DNA of 64,000 nt, from contig CAISCU010000033.1 in assembly GCA_903883965.1 (NCBI GenBank), positions 1-64,000 of the forward strand, given 5' to 3'. A program made the translations under genes and the position numbers. This DNA comes from an uncultured Bacteroidota bacterium (GTDB lineage: Bacteria > Bacteroidota > Bacteroidia > UKL13-3). A model generated the notes under the pieces. That model was given only the letters and a program-made list of their open reading frames with translations, searched no databases and was not told the DNA's origin. Below, in pieces: positions 50,051 to 59,290 of the stretch (position 1 is its first letter; every line of letters begins with the position of its first letter).

Positions 50051-50344
50051 TTAACAAAAAGAAGTCAACAATTGTTTGAGTTGCGCTTGTTGCACCACAC
50101 CAGACTGTCGCCACTTTATTTGACCGTTTTTAAAAATAATCAGTGTTGGAACTCCTTGCACTTGGTAGGCCTGAGCTGCTGCAGGATTTTTGTCGACATC
50201 AATTTTTAGGATGCGAACTTGTTCTCCCATTTCTTTTGCTAAATCTTGTAAAATAGGAGACATCATTTTACAGGGTCCACACCAGGTTGCAAAAAAATCT
50301 ACCAATACGGGTTTCTCAGATAGTATGATTTCCTGAAATTTCAT
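50051..50344 (-). CDS. Thioredoxin
   Basis: The 97-residue product has the canonical active site [16 protein letters not shown] and the cis-proline loop [13 protein letters not shown]. It begins at the ATG at 50344 ([18 protein letters not shown]), 5 bases after the rhodanese stop. There is no signal peptide, so it is cytoplasmic. It stands in a redox/sulfur cluster with three rhodanese-domain proteins and is likely their reductant. Confidence 0.92.
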   Translation of the reverse strand: MKFQEIILSEKPVLVDFFATWCGPCKMMSPILQDLAKEMGEQVRILKIDVDKNPAAAQAYQVQGVPTLIIFKNGQIKWRQSGVVQQAQLKQLLTSFC

Positions 50345-50349
50345 TTGAA

Positions 50350-50667
50350 TTATATTTCTAAATAGGTTAAGCTTCTCCAACTACCACCATTATGAACGTG
50401 TTGGTGTCCTGCTTGTTTGAGCATGCTTTTTGCCGCTGCACTGCGCATACCTGAGGCACAGCAGGTAATAATAGGCACTTCTTTTTTAGGCAATTTTTTT
50501 AGGTTTGATTTGAGTTGGTCAACAGGAATATTTATTGAATTTTTAACATGTCCTCCTTGAAACTCTGCTTTGCTGCGCACATCTAATAAAATCGCTCCTT
50601 GGTTGATCAATTCTTGTAAATCTACTTTAGGGCCAAAACCCAATAACTGTTTAATGCGACTAATCAT
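50350..50667 (-). CDS. Single-domain rhodanese
   Basis: The 105-residue product has [23 protein letters not shown] and the active-site loop [13 protein letters not shown], with two adjacent cysteines. It lacks a signal peptide; residues 1-20 ([13 protein letters not shown]) form a short basic helix. It is separated by 3 bases from the rhodanese before it and 5 from the thioredoxin after it. Sulfur transfer or persulfide handling is the family role. Confidence 0.92.
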   Translation of the reverse strand: MISRIKQLLGFGPKVDLQELINQGAILLDVRSKAEFQGGHVKNSINIPVDQLKSNLKKLPKKEVPIITCCASGMRSAAAKSMLKQAGHQHVHNGGSWRSLTYLEI

Positions 50668-50670
50668 CTT

Positions 50671-50952
50671 TTAATTGTTTAATAAATAATTCACTTGAGT
50701 CCACGGTCCACCATTGATACAGTCTATTTCTAAATCGCTTAAAAACTGAGTTGCTTGACCACTCCTGTTACCAGATGCACAGCACAATACAATTTTAGTA
50801 GTTGTGTTTTTAAATTCATCAACCCTGTTTGGAATTTCATGAAGCGGAATGTTGATACTACCGGCTACATGTCCACCCATAAATTCTTCAGGGGTTCTTA
50901 CGTCAATAATTTTCTTGTTGTCTGCTTTAAGCGCATTGATTAAATCTTCCAT
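50671..50952 (-). CDS. Single-domain rhodanese
   Basis: The 93-residue product has KIIDVRTPEEFMGGHVAGSINIP and the active loop VLCCASGNRSGQA, again with a CC pair, and ends CINGGPWTQVNYLL. It is close in sequence to the next rhodanese in the run and probably arose by duplication. It starts the tight four-gene rhodanese/thioredoxin run, 72 bases after the cytochrome b5-like gene. Confidence 0.92.
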   Translation of the reverse strand: MEDLINALKADNKKIIDVRTPEEFMGGHVAGSINIPLHEIPNRVDEFKNTTTKIVLCCASGNRSGQATQFLSDLEIDCINGGPWTQVNYLLNN

Positions 50953-51024
50953 TGTGTTTTATTTATCGCATACAAAGGTAAATAGAACGGTTTTTGATGA
51001 TGGGAACATTTGTTCCTTTTGAAC

Positions 51025-51267
51025 TTATTTTTTTAAAACACCCACTTGTTCAAATTTGTCGAAAACAGTTGGTAAATGAGGTGCTAGTTTTAATTCTTCT
51101 GTTAAATCTTGACCTGCCCAATGTTCATAGTGCTTCCCGTTTCGCCACAACCTACTTTTGGTTACATCGTAAATTTTACCTTCATAGGCTACCCATATTT
51201 CAGGTTTGTCTTGCCCATTTCGCAGTGCCAATTGTGCACTTGTATATTCAGCAAATGCATTTGTCAT
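51025..51267 (-). CDS. Cytochrome b5-like haem-binding domain protein
   Basis: The 80-residue product has the cytochrome b5-like core WVAYEGKIYDVTKSRLWRNGKHYEHWAGQDLTEEL (residues 24-58) and a second candidate haem ligand in LAPHLPTV. Such small proteins are known across anaerobes and Bacteroidota, with haem or steroid binding inferred from the fold. Its ATG abuts the helicase stop, so both are on one transcript, and it precedes the rhodanese run. The partner is unknown. Confidence 0.85.
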   Translation of the reverse strand: MTNAFAEYTSAQLALRNGQDKPEIWVAYEGKIYDVTKSRLWRNGKHYEHWAGQDLTEELKLAPHLPTVFDKFEQVGVLKK

Positions 51268-52470
51268 TTATTTTTTAAACTTTGGTTTAAAAGGTTTGCG
51301 TTTAAACGGTTGTTTGAGTTGAGGATTGTAAACTGGTGATTGCCCCAATGCATCAGGCACATTTCTTTTGGGTATTTCTCTTTCTATTAATTTTTCAATG
51401 GCATCGAATCGTTTTTGGTCTTTGTCGTTGATAAATGTGATGGCTGTTCCTTTGGTATTGGTTCCCCTGGCAGTTCTACCAATTCTATGTACATAGTCTT
51501 CGGGGTCTGGTGGCACATCAAAATTCAATACCAATTCAATGCCCTCTACATCAATACCCCTCGATAAAATATCTGTTCCAATTAGGGTGTTGAGTTTTTT
51601 ATTTTTAAAATCATTCATGATTGCTTCCCGTTCTGCTTGTTCTAAGTCGGAATGAAATGATTTACACCTGAGCCCTAATCTTTTAAGTTCATGCTGTAAG
51701 CTTTTAACTTTTTCCTTGGTTGAGGCAAAAAGTATCATGCTTTCAAATTTATTTTCAGCCAAGAGATGTGCCAAAAGCCCAATTTTTTGACCATCGTAAC
51801 ACAGATAGGCTATTTGTTCAATACCTGCTGCAGGTTTTGATATGGCAATGTTAATTTGAGACGGATTGTTTAAAATTTTTCCAGTTAGCTGTCTAATTTT
51901 GGGTGGCATGGTTGCCGAAAACATCAGTGTTTGTCTATTGCTTGGTAGTTTGTTGATGATTTTAATTAAGTCATCGTAAAAGCCCATATCAAGCATTTTA
52001 TCGGCTTCGTCTAATACCAAATGTTGGAGGCCATCGAATTTAATTTCACCGCTAATTAATTGAGAAATTAACCTGCCAGGTGTGGCTACAATAATATCTG
52101 CTCCTTTAATGAGTGCTTTTTTTTGTTGCTCATAACTAATACCATCACCACCTCCGTAAATGGCAGTTGAACTTACATTTACAAAATAGCTAAACCCTTG
52201 AAGTTGTTGGTCTATTTGGAGAGCAAGTTCTCGTGTTGGAACCAATATTAGGGTATTGACACCTTTGTGTTCACTGATGATAATTTTGTTTAATATGGGC
52301 AATAAATAGGCTGCAGTTTTTCCTGTTCCAGTTTGTGCGCAAGCAATTAAATCTTTGTTGTCAAGTATAACCGGTATGGCTTGTTCTTGTATGGGAGTAG
52401 GTTGGTTAAAACCCATCGCGTCTAGCCCATCTAGGAGCTCGTATTCTAAGTAGAAATCGTCAAATGTCAA
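51268..52470 (-). CDS. DEAD-box RNA helicase, RhlE-like
   Basis: The 400-residue helicase has the Q motif FNQPTPIQEQAIP, AQTGTGKTAAYLLP, PTRELALQI, TPGRLI, VLDEADKMLDMGF, FSATMPP, GTDILSRGIDVEG and HRIGRTARG. A short basic tail (KRKPFKPKFKK) follows. The only usable start is TTG at 52470: upstream in frame there is a TGA and no ATG, and a -7 box lies 32 bases before it. It unwinds structured RNA, for example in ribosome assembly or mRNA decay. Confidence 0.92.
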   Translation of the reverse strand: MTFDDFYLEYELLDGLDAMGFNQPTPIQEQAIPVILDNKDLIACAQTGTGKTAAYLLPILNKIIISEHKGVNTLILVPTRELALQIDQQLQGFSYFVNVSSTAIYGGGDGISYEQQKKALIKGADIIVATPGRLISQLISGEIKFDGLQHLVLDEADKMLDMGFYDDLIKIINKLPSNRQTLMFSATMPPKIRQLTGKILNNPSQINIAISKPAAGIEQIAYLCYDGQKIGLLAHLLAENKFESMILFASTKEKVKSLQHELKRLGLRCKSFHSDLEQAEREAIMNDFKNKKLNTLIGTDILSRGIDVEGIELVLNFDVPPDPEDYVHRIGRTARGTNTKGTAITFINDKDQKRFDAIEKLIEREIPKRNVPDALGQSPVYNPQLKQPFKRKPFKPKFKK

Positions 52471-52501
52471 ATTGCTTTGGATTGAATAAGTAAGTGTGAT
52501 T

Positions 52502-52509
52502 CAAATGTA
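52502..52509 (-). promoter_or_regulatory. -7 box TACATTTG of the DEAD-box gene
   Basis: TACATTTG on the minus strand matches the consensus and puts the transcript start about 25 bases before the TTG start codon. The -33 element is not clear. Confidence 0.45.
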
Positions 52510-52515
52510 CCGAAA

Positions 52516-53523
52516 TTATTGTGTAATCGCTGCATTGAACCAATTTTGGGTAACCAGGTATTCTGCTATCTGTACAGCATTTGTAGCTGCACCTTTTCTA
52601 AGGTTATCTGCCACTATCCATAAGTTCAATGCATTTTCCATAGATTCATCTCTTCTAATCCTGCCAACAAATACATCATCTTTTTGGTGTGATAACAATG
52701 GCATTGGATAAATGGCTTTTTCAGGTTCATCTAAAACAGTAATGCCTTTTGAGTTTTTAAGAGTAGTTGTCAGTTCAGTTAAATCAAATGCTTTTTCAAA
52801 TGCAATATTTACACTTTCACTGTGGCCACCTACTGTTGGTATTCTTACACAGGTTGCTGTTAATGCAATTGAATTGTCCTGCATGATTTTTTTTGTTTCA
52901 TTCACCATTTTCATTTCTTCTTTGGTGTATGCATTAGGCATGAAAACATCAATTTGAGGAATTACATTTTGGTCAATAGGGTATGCATAAGCCATTTCGC
53001 CTTTGATACCATTTCTTTCGTTTTCCATTTGTTGAACCGCTTTGATTCCTGTTCCAGTTACACTCTGATAAGTACTAACTACAATGCGTTTAATTTTGTA
53101 TTTTAAATGCAATGGGTATAGCGCCAAAACCATTTGAATGGTTGAACAGTTTGGATTGGCAATGATTTTATCATTTGCATTTAACAATGATGCATTGATT
53201 TCAGGTACGATCAATTTTTTATCTGGGTCCATTCTCCAAGCCGAAGAATTGTCTATTACAAAACAGTTGACTGCCGCAAATTGGGGAGCCCATTCTAGTG
53301 AGGTTGACCCACCAGCAGAAAACAAAGCAATATTGGGTTTGGCATTGATGGCAGTTTGCATGCTAACAATGGCAATTGATTTTCCTTTGAATTGAATGTT
53401 TTTGCCTACTGATTTTTCTGAGGCAACAGGAATCAATGTGTCAATTGGAAAATTTCTTTCTTCAAGTAGTTTCAACATGACAGTTCCAACTAAACCGGTA
53501 GCCCCTACAACTGCAACTTTCAT
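52516..53523 (-). CDS. asd: Aspartate-semialdehyde dehydrogenase
   Basis: The 335-residue enzyme has the NADP-binding start KVAVVGATGLVGTVML, SAGGSTSLEWAP, the catalytic cysteine in NPNCSTIQMVLAL, and the base/histidine region RIPTVGGHSESVNI. It makes aspartate semialdehyde for lysine, diaminopimelate, threonine and methionine. The ATG at 53523 is the family start. A TATGTTTG -7 box lies upstream. Confidence 0.95.
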   Translation of the reverse strand: MKVAVVGATGLVGTVMLKLLEERNFPIDTLIPVASEKSVGKNIQFKGKSIAIVSMQTAINAKPNIALFSAGGSTSLEWAPQFAAVNCFVIDNSSAWRMDPDKKLIVPEINASLLNANDKIIANPNCSTIQMVLALYPLHLKYKIKRIVVSTYQSVTGTGIKAVQQMENERNGIKGEMAYAYPIDQNVIPQIDVFMPNAYTKEEMKMVNETKKIMQDNSIALTATCVRIPTVGGHSESVNIAFEKAFDLTELTTTLKNSKGITVLDEPEKAIYPMPLLSHQKDDVFVGRIRRDESMENALNLWIVADNLRKGAATNAVQIAEYLVTQNWFNAAITQ

Positions 53524-53558
53524 ACTTATTTTTTGATACGAAATTAATGCATCAGCTG

Positions 53559-53566
53559 CAAACATA
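53559..53566 (-). promoter_or_regulatory. asd -7 box TATGTTTG
   Basis: TATGTTTG on the minus strand matches TAnnTTTG, 35 bases before the asd ATG. No TTG is seen at -33 distance. Confidence 0.4.
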
Positions 53567-53602
53567 AAATAGATTGTAACTTAAAAGTTAAATGCTAGGT
53601 AT

Positions 53603-56600
53603 ATGCAGTATAAAATTAAGTTTATAAGTATTTTGAGTTTGCTTATCATGTTTCAAAACCATTCAATTGCACAGGTTTTTGAGCATTTTAATCAATCACT
53701 CTCACAATTAAAGTATCATTGGAATTTTACAGATTCTTGCTTTTGGGTAAACCCTAAAAATCAATTGCAATCAAATGTAAAGGCAAAAAATGTATCGGAA
53801 ATAACTGCAAATTTATTGGTTTCAAAAAAGAGTCAAACCATTGAATGGAGCAGTTATATTGCATTTGGATTCAACCCCAGCCCTCAAAATCAAGTTCGAT
53901 TTTATTTATACGCTGATTCAGTTAATCTGAGTCAATCTACCCAAGCCATGTATTTACAGTTTGGCGGCATCAATGGTTCAGATGATGTGTTTGAACTCAT
54001 TCAGTTGCAAGGCAATTCCAAACAAATTTTAGCCAGTAGCTTACCAGGATTGCTCAAACAAACTGCTAGTAGGTTCCGTTTCAGGTGTTTGATAGATGCT
54101 AACCAATTGCTCACATTCCAAATAGATACTGGTACAACCAATGGTGTTCCTGTTTTTTCAACTACTGCTCCTCAACTTCCTGCTCAATTTTATACAGGTT
54201 ATTGGTTTAAATTTACTTCAAGCTATGTTTCTAGTTTTATAGCAGACGACTTTTATTTTGGAGATATACGGCCAATAGCTCCAAGTATTGATTTGGTTAA
54301 TGTCAAACAAATCAATGACAGTTGTTTGCAATTCAACTGGAACGGAAGCATAGACACATGTGACTTTGCAAACAAACTATCCTATAATTTTGAAAGCCCA
54401 TCCTATTTTTGCTTTACAGCCCATTTAGATACCCTTTGCGTTTATTTTAGGCAGCAACTTTCAAAGCTTGGTTCTTATGAAGTTTGTATGAAACAATTGT
54501 ATTCTGTTGGAGGTGCTGCTATACCAGATACTTGTCTCTATTGGCAACAGTATGAACCTGAACTGGCCGATATTGTTTTTTCAGAATTGATGATAGATCC
54601 AGACCCAATTATTGGACTTCCAAATGCGGAATTCATTGAATTGTACAATCAATCTTCATATGCATTGAATTTAAAGGGTTTCTATATTACCGATAAGCAA
54701 ACTGTTTCCGAATTGGGAGATTATTTTTTAAAGCCTCAAGAATTTGTAATGCTTTGTTCTTGTAAAGACAGTGCCTTGTTTTCAAGTATTCCAAAACTTT
54801 GTGTTGCTAGTTTACCTAGTTTAAACAATGTTTCAGATACCCTTCAATTGTTCAGTAAGCAAGGTTTACTCCTCAATCAAATAATGTACAATTCTAATTG
54901 GTACCACAGCAATCCATTACCAAACGGAGGCAGAAGTTTGTGTTTGAGAAGTACAAATAACAATTGCAATCAAATAGACAATTGGCAGGCCTCATCCGAT
55001 TCATGTGGAGGGAGTCCGGGCAAGCCTGGCTTAGACTGGAATAGTTATTCTGATTCAGTTAAACTCAGTTTAATACAATTTAGCGCTATAGATTCTTTTC
55101 ATGTGTTATTGGTCTTTAATAAAACGCTTGTATCAATTGAATTGAAGTGTTTGGGTTTGAACGCAATTTTAAAATGGCAATCACTCAATGCCGATAGTTT
55201 TGTATTTGAGACAAGCCCTTTTAAAAATAATCAAGATATAGTTATTCAATTGAATCAAACCTGTGCTTGTAATAACAACTGCTTAGATACCAATTTCATT
55301 TATTTTTTTGTTACCTTAAAAAATGCTTTCTACAATGATTTGGTGTTTTCAGAATTGCTATTTGAACCCCTCGTCAATTCAGAAGTGCCAGCTTTTATTG
55401 AAATTTATAATAAGAGCAATTACAGGGTTAATTTGTCTGATTACAATATTTGTAATGGCAATCAGTGCATAGAATTGCCTGCGTATGAAATGTATCCTGA
55501 TAGCTTTGTGGTGATTGCCAAATCAAAGCTGTTGAGCGTGAAAAACCAAATTACTTTACCCAAACTTTTTTCGTTGAATTTAACAGATACATTGCTCATC
55601 AGAAATAAAGATCATTTGCTGGTTTCATTTTTACCCTATAGTCAAAATTTTTATCATGATTTGTTTAAACAAAATCAGAAAGGATGGTCGGTTGAGTGTA
55701 TGAATTTAAAAATGCCATGTATGGGTTCAGAAAATTGGCATGCCAGTATGCATGAAAATAAACATACTGCAGGTGTTGTAAATAGTATTGGCCATGCCAA
55801 TACAGATACCATAGCACCAAAACTACTTCAGCTTTACCCAGTCAATGCTTCGCAATTATTACTTAAATTCAACGAACCCATAGATTCAAGTTACATGGAT
55901 CACCATTTGCAGATACTGCCTGCTAGCAATCCATTCAATTGGCATTTTACAAACAATAACCAAACGGTATTGCTAACCTTGAAAGTACATTTACTCCAAC
56001 AAGTAAATTATGAATTGTTCCTCAATCAAATACCAGATTGTGCAGGTAATGTGCTTACCGCATCTAGTTTTCCATTTGCTTTACCTGAAAAAATTGATTC
56101 AGGCAATTTGCTCCTCAATGAGGTTCTATTTGATCCAGTTCCTGGGGCTTCAGATTTTATTGAAATTTACAATAACAGTTCCAAATACCTCGATTTAAAA
56201 TCAGTTTACATTGGTCTCAAATCAAGCCAAGAAGATCAATACCAATCAATATGTTCAATTGCTCCTAATGGCTATTTAATGTCACCATTAGACTATGTTG
56301 TCATCAGTCAATTAGATCAGTCTACTTATTTTAATGAGGTTAATTTTAGCAAACAAATTTTAGTGAATTTGCCAAATTTATCTAATGATGGCGCTTGGCT
56401 TGAACTGCTTGCCTCTGATCAATCCATACTTGATGCCATGCCATTTAATTCACAAATGCATTTTCAATTATTGCCAACTTTTGAGGGTGTGAGTTTAGAG
56501 CGTTTGTCTTCAGCATTACCAGCTACGTATCCGGAAAATTGGCATTCAGCATCAGCACAACAGCAATATGGAACACCCACACGTTCCAATTCCATGCAAA

Positions 56601-56941
56601 TGAAAAAGCTAAATAACAATAACCAATTGAGTGTATTTCCGGAAGTGTTTTCACCTGACAATGATGGTTACCAAGATGTGGTTCAAATAGCATACCTGTT
56701 CAATCAGTTAGAAAATTTCTCTACACTCACCATTTACAACAGGTATGGCCTACCTGTTAAAGATTTTGCAAATGCCTATTGGGGTGGCAATCAAGGTAAA
56801 TGGATTTGGAATGGATTAGACAATGAAAACAATCCACTTCCAGAGGGTTTTTATGTGGTAAAATTAAACATTTTTATGCCCGACGGCACCGTTGATACGC
56901 AAAGAAAGACAATCGTTTTAGCAAGTAGGGAGCGGAACTAA
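53603..56941 (+). CDS. Large surface protein with three lamin-tail domains and a type B T9SS sorting domain
   Basis: The 1112-residue product has a signal peptide (LSLLIMFQNHSIAQ). Three repeats of the lamin-tail type are seen: IVFSELMIDPDP..FIELYNQSS near residue 330, LVFSELLFEP..FIEIYNKSN near 580, and LLLNEVLFDPVP..FIEIYNNSS near 835. Between them lie Ig-like stretches. The end (FPEVFSPDNDGYQD, LTIYNRYGLPV, WIWNGLDNENNPLPEGFYVV) is the gliding-motility-associated CHU_C sorting domain used by type IX secretion. Its N-terminal 230 residues resemble a jelly-roll or LamG-like fold. It is probably attached to or released from the cell surface; its ligand is unknown. Confidence 0.88.
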   Translation: MQYKIKFISILSLLIMFQNHSIAQVFEHFNQSLSQLKYHWNFTDSCFWVNPKNQLQSNVKAKNVSEITANLLVSKKSQTIEWSSYIAFGFNPSPQNQVRFYLYADSVNLSQSTQAMYLQFGGINGSDDVFELIQLQGNSKQILASSLPGLLKQTASRFRFRCLIDANQLLTFQIDTGTTNGVPVFSTTAPQLPAQFYTGYWFKFTSSYVSSFIADDFYFGDIRPIAPSIDLVNVKQINDSCLQFNWNGSIDTCDFANKLSYNFESPSYFCFTAHLDTLCVYFRQQLSKLGSYEVCMKQLYSVGGAAIPDTCLYWQQYEPELADIVFSELMIDPDPIIGLPNAEFIELYNQSSYALNLKGFYITDKQTVSELGDYFLKPQEFVMLCSCKDSALFSSIPKLCVASLPSLNNVSDTLQLFSKQGLLLNQIMYNSNWYHSNPLPNGGRSLCLRSTNNNCNQIDNWQASSDSCGGSPGKPGLDWNSYSDSVKLSLIQFSAIDSFHVLLVFNKTLVSIELKCLGLNAILKWQSLNADSFVFETSPFKNNQDIVIQLNQTCACNNNCLDTNFIYFFVTLKNAFYNDLVFSELLFEPLVNSEVPAFIEIYNKSNYRVNLSDYNICNGNQCIELPAYEMYPDSFVVIAKSKLLSVKNQITLPKLFSLNLTDTLLIRNKDHLLVSFLPYSQNFYHDLFKQNQKGWSVECMNLKMPCMGSENWHASMHENKHTAGVVNSIGHANTDTIAPKLLQLYPVNASQLLLKFNEPIDSSYMDHHLQILPASNPFNWHFTNNNQTVLLTLKVHLLQQVNYELFLNQIPDCAGNVLTASSFPFALPEKIDSGNLLLNEVLFDPVPGASDFIEIYNNSSKYLDLKSVYIGLKSSQEDQYQSICSIAPNGYLMSPLDYVVISQLDQSTYFNEVNFSKQILVNLPNLSNDGAWLELLASDQSILDAMPFNSQMHFQLLPTFEGVSLERLSSALPATYPENWHSASAQQQYGTPTRSNSMQMKKLNNNNQLSVFPEVFSPDNDGYQDVVQIAYLFNQLENFSTLTIYNRYGLPVKDFANAYWGGNQGKWIWNGLDNENNPLPEGFYVVKLNIFMPDGTVDTQRKTIVLASRERN

Positions 56942-58566
56942 AACTTTCTTTGTACGCTAAGTTTTATAACTTGTAAAAAGAAAATAAACAAACAAATTCC
57001 GTGAATGAAACTTGCATTTTTCCCATAAAAAGAAACATATGAAGACATGCTAACTTGCCCTTCAATAGAGGTTGGTACCCACCAATTTGTTTGTTGGGTT
57101 ATTTCACCTTCATCGTTTATAAATGCACTGATACCAGTGTTGGCACACCGCACTATTGGGGTTCTGTTTTCAATGGCTCTCAATTGTGCATATTTTAAGT
57201 GTTGTTGATAGCCTGGTGTATCACCCCACCAACCATCGTTGGTCATAATACAATATAGGTCTGCACCTTTTACTTTATAGGAACTGATAAAATCAGGAAA
57301 GACACTTTCATAACAAATAACTGGTGCTATTTTAACACGGTGCTGTGTGTCAAAAACTTTTGATTCACCATCTGAACCCAAACTACCTGAGGTACCACCC
57401 AAATCAATGGCAAGGTTTTCTAAAAAACCAAATAAGAATGGATAAGGCATTCGTTCCACACCAGGCACCATTTTATTTTTATGATAAACTTGAATGGGGC
57501 TGCTCTCCTGTAATAACAAGGCGGTATTGTATGCATCAATGCATTGTTGAACACTCGGGTAAAATCTGGCTGTAATGGGCTTTTGGGGGTCATTGGGATA
57601 GAAAGTTCTATAGGTATCTGCTCCAGTTAGCAATACAAGTCCTGGGTGTTTTGAAATAAATTGTTTGCAAGATTTTATCAATGGATCTTGTTCTAATTCT
57701 TGTTCATACAATCCACCCAATAAGGCTGTTTCAGGAAATACGAGTAGTTGGGTTTTGGCATTGATTTTACGAGCTGCCAATTCAAACATTTTGTTTAATT
57801 GTTCTTGGTAACCCAGTCCATTGAATTTTTCAGAATAGGGGTCAATATTGGGTTGAACGATTAAAACAGACGCAGTTTTTTCAGGGTAGTTGATTTTATA
57901 TTCTTTAAAATGTTGCAACACAAAATAGGAACCTAAAATAGGACAAAATATATAGGTGAATAGGATATGAAACATGCGCAATTCTTTGCCGATAAAATTT
58001 CCTTCTTTATAGCTTTTATACCAGTTGAACAATTTGGTATTGACAATTAAAACCAAAATGCTTCCACCTAAAACACCTGTATATTCATACCATTGAACAC
58101 CTTGGGTAAATGAACTAAAAACATTACCCAATATGAGCCAGGGAAAGGCAAGGTCCCAATTAAATTGTAAAATTTCTATTGCCAACCATGCAAAAACAAA
58201 AAGGGTATAGTTGGCTTGTTTGTTTTTTCTAGCAGATGCATGCAATAATAGCAATGGAAGTACCATGGGTAAGCTATTGATCAATACTGCAGCTATTGCA
58301 CCTCCATTGCTGGCATTCCATATCCACCAAGTTGTGCCAGCATTCCATACAATAAATGCCAACCAGCTAAATAAAAACAAACTCAATACATTTCCATTGT
58401 CATTTTCTCTGCATTCTTTTTCTAAATACAACAATGGAATAAACCCCAAATAAGCCAACGGAAACAGGCCAAATGGTTCAAACGCAAATACAAACAGCAA
58501 TCCACTGAGTAAGCTGTAAATGAAAAAGCGAAGCTGGTTATTTTTGATGGCCAATAACAATGACAA
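56938..58566 (-). CDS. lnt: Apolipoprotein N-acyltransferase
   Basis: The 542-residue protein has N-terminal membrane helices and a nitrilase-type domain with the catalytic Glu in VFPETALLGG, Lys in HKNKMVPGVERMP and Cys in APVICYESVFPDF, then NDGWWGDTPGYQQHL. It adds the third acyl chain to lipoproteins, several of which are encoded here. The start is TTG at 58566, overlapping the rsmI end by 29 bases; TTGs at 58560 and 58554 are alternatives and there is no nearby ATG. Its stop overlaps that of the lamin-tail gene by 4 bases. Confidence 0.93.
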   Translation of the reverse strand: MSLLLAIKNNQLRFFIYSLLSGLLFVFAFEPFGLFPLAYLGFIPLLYLEKECRENDNGNVLSLFLFSWLAFIVWNAGTTWWIWNASNGGAIAAVLINSLPMVLPLLLLHASARKNKQANYTLFVFAWLAIEILQFNWDLAFPWLILGNVFSSFTQGVQWYEYTGVLGGSILVLIVNTKLFNWYKSYKEGNFIGKELRMFHILFTYIFCPILGSYFVLQHFKEYKINYPEKTASVLIVQPNIDPYSEKFNGLGYQEQLNKMFELAARKINAKTQLLVFPETALLGGLYEQELEQDPLIKSCKQFISKHPGLVLLTGADTYRTFYPNDPQKPITARFYPSVQQCIDAYNTALLLQESSPIQVYHKNKMVPGVERMPYPFLFGFLENLAIDLGGTSGSLGSDGESKVFDTQHRVKIAPVICYESVFPDFISSYKVKGADLYCIMTNDGWWGDTPGYQQHLKYAQLRAIENRTPIVRCANTGISAFINDEGEITQQTNWWVPTSIEGQVSMSSYVSFYGKNASFIHGICLFIFFLQVIKLSVQRKF

Positions 58567-59218
58567 ATTCTCCTTTTATAGGTTTGTTGGTAAAATATTC
58601 CAATACACTTTTACAGGTTCCGTTTACGGTTTCTTCGAATAGTTTAGTCAGTTCTCGGCTTACTGATAAAGGCCTGTCTTCTCCTAAAAACTCAAGCAAT
58701 TGTTGAAGGGTTTTGAGCAGCCTGTGTGGACTTTCGTACAATATGCAGGTTCGGGTTTCTACAGCTAGGCTTTTTAATGCTGTTTGTCTTCCTTTTTTTT
58801 CAGGTAAAAAACCTATAAAACTAAATTCATCACAAGGAAATCCACTTTTTACCAATGCAGGAACAAATGCTGTTGGACCTGGTAAACAATCAATTTGTAT
58901 CTCATTTTCTTGGCAAGCCCTTGCCAATAAAAAACCTGGATCACTGATACCGGGTGTACCTGCATCACTTACTTGAGCAATGGTTTTACCAGATTTTAAG
59001 TCTTCTATGATGTGTTGAATTGTTTTGTGTTCGTTGTGTGCGTGGAAGGGTTTGAGTGTATTTGAAATTTGATAATGTGCAAGTAATTTGCCGGTTTGTC
59101 GGGTATCTTCAGCTAAAATATAATCTACCTCTTTGAGAATTCTTAGTGCTCTCAGCGTGATATCTTCTAAATTGCCAATAGGGGTGGGTACCAAATAAAG
59201 CTTTCCTGCATGCAACAT
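58538..59218 (-). CDS. rsmI: 16S rRNA (cytidine1402-2'-O)-methyltransferase
   Basis: The 226-residue product has the RsmI signatures LYLVPTPIGNLEDITLRAL, AEDTRQTGKLL, QVSDAGTPGISDPGF and PGPTAFVPALVKSGF, and ends at the catalytic core, so it is the shorter form found in this phylum. It methylates C1402 in the decoding centre. It overlaps lnt, which follows it, and is thus translated together with it. A divergent paralogue lies at 20978-21709. Confidence 0.95.
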   Translation of the reverse strand: MLHAGKLYLVPTPIGNLEDITLRALRILKEVDYILAEDTRQTGKLLAHYQISNTLKPFHAHNEHKTIQHIIEDLKSGKTIAQVSDAGTPGISDPGFLLARACQENEIQIDCLPGPTAFVPALVKSGFPCDEFSFIGFLPEKKGRQTALKSLAVETRTCILYESPHRLLKTLQQLLEFLGEDRPLSVSRELTKLFEETVNGTCKSVLEYFTNKPIKGEFVIVIGHQK

Positions 59219-59290
59219 GTTTACAAATTAAGCAGCTTTATCTTAATTTTTATAAATTGCAAAGATTAAAAGGTCAATACCATTACCAAA

